Assembly (NCBI GenBank): GCA_002389265.1
Contig: DGOD01000148.1
Span: forward strand, 2,688-7,961
Direction of reading: 5' to 3'
Source of the DNA: Gammaproteobacteria bacterium UBA4475
Lineage (GTDB): Bacteria > Pseudomonadota > Gammaproteobacteria > Pseudomonadales > Azotimanducaceae
DNA: 5,274 nucleotides
Part shown: positions 4,817 to 5,274 of the stretch, one piece after another
Position numbering within the stretch: the stretch's first letter is position 1
How the letters are laid out: each line of letters begins with the position of its first letter
Made by a program: the position numbers and the translations under genes
The notes under the pieces: generated by a model
Database searches by the model: none
What the model was told of the DNA's origin: nothing
Seen by the model: only the letters and a program-made list of their open reading frames with translations

Positions 4817-5274
4817 TTGCCCAGTTCTACTGCTGATAATGCCGATGCTGTCGATCCTGATGACACTGAGATTTTGCTCCTCGATGCCCAAACGCTGAAG
4901 GATCTTGAGATTTTCAGTGCTCAGAACCAAGGCGCGAGTCTGTTCGAGTTTTGCAACCTCACCCAAACCGAGGGTGGCGCGAAGGTCTTGCGCCAGCGCA
5001 TGGAACGACCTTGGTCAAAGCCGCAGCGGATTCAGGCAACTCAGCAGGCCATCGCGTTTATCCTCGCGCACCGGCGCGCATTCAACGGATTGCCTTCGGC
5101 TTATATCACCAGTCGTGTTGAATACTATGCCCACGAGATCCTGCCGATTGTCACTCAGGAAAATCCATTTGAGTTCGGTCTCGGGGCGTTCGCTTTGCGG
5201 GCCAACCATGCCCGCTACTACAGCAACATCGTGCGTGGTGCGCAAAATACTTGCCGGTTGATTCTGGCGCTGCG
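4817..5274 (+). CDS. MutS-family protein beginning at domain III, C-terminus cut by window edge
   Basis: The first 152 codons of a larger gene that runs off the right edge. After an acidic, low-complexity N-terminus (residues 1-19, rich in Asp and Ala), the sequence LLLDAQTLKDLEIF (20-33) matches the opening of MutS domain III (lever/core). SLFEFCNLTQTEGGAKVLRQRMERPW (41-66) and the following helix, RIQATQQAIAF, match the conserved 'T.T..G...L...L..P' segment. The expected continuation is the lever helices and a C-terminal ABC-type ATPase. The MutS mismatch-binding domain I (Phe-x-Glu) and connector domain II are absent, so classical mismatch recognition is not expected. Such short MutS relatives may act on branched or recombination DNA. 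That is inference, because the ATPase is outside the window. TTG 4817 is chosen as start, with AAGGA (4802-4806) 10 nt upstream. The in-frame TGA at 4715 and the lack of any earlier ATG, GTG or TTG support it. Confidence 0.75.
   Translation, partial: MPSSTADNADAVDPDDTEILLLDAQTLKDLEIFSAQNQGASLFEFCNLTQTEGGAKVLRQRMERPWSKPQRIQATQQAIAFILAHRRAFNGLPSAYITSRVEYYAHEILPIVTQENPFEFGLGAFALRANHARYYSNIVRGAQNTCRLILAL

Overview
The window is a stretch of bacterial chromosome with five protein genes and three intergenic gaps of about 240-260 bp. GC is moderate to high, about 55-60 % by eye. SD-type ribosome sites, a Trm11/COG1041-type tRNA methylase and the general protein style suggest a proteobacterium, perhaps a gammaproteobacterium. 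Nothing here fixes the genus. No rRNA, tRNA, insertion sequence, CRISPR array or phage gene was found.

Layout from left to right. (1) 1-1241, minus strand: a fold-type I PLP aminotransferase of the AADAT/LysN (2-aminoadipate/kynurenine transaminase-like) group, cut at its C-terminus by the window edge. (2) 1242-1503: an intergenic stretch with a candidate promoter for the aminotransferase. A perfect 12-bp palindrome lies in the promoter spacer. (3) 1504-2460, minus strand: a THUMP-type, Trm11/TrmG10-like SAM-dependent RNA methyltransferase. (4) 2461-2701: a divergent control region with a 10-bp-periodic repeat array over a candidate promoter on the methylase side. On the pseudouridine synthase side it has two near-identical 16-bp repeats exactly 42 bp apart. 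(5) 2702-3496, plus strand: a TruA-family tRNA pseudouridine synthase. (6) 3545-4558, minus strand: a class I (Schiff-base) fructose-bisphosphate aldolase, convergent with truA. (7) 4559-4816: a second divergent gap. (8) 4817 to the right edge, plus strand: the N-terminus of a MutS-family protein that begins directly at MutS domain III, with no mismatch-binding domain I.

The genes do not form one operon. The clearest functional link is the divergent pair in the middle, where both products are predicted tRNA modification enzymes: guanine-N2 methylation in the tRNA core and pseudouridylation of the anticodon arm. They share a 241-bp control region rich in short repeats. The aldolase serves glycolysis/gluconeogenesis, the aminotransferase amino-acid metabolism and the MutS relative DNA metabolism. 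They look like independent housekeeping or accessory transcription units.

No wholly new system is evident. The items most worth a second look are the repeat architecture between the two tRNA-modification genes, the bacterial Trm11-like enzyme and the domain-reduced MutS homologue.
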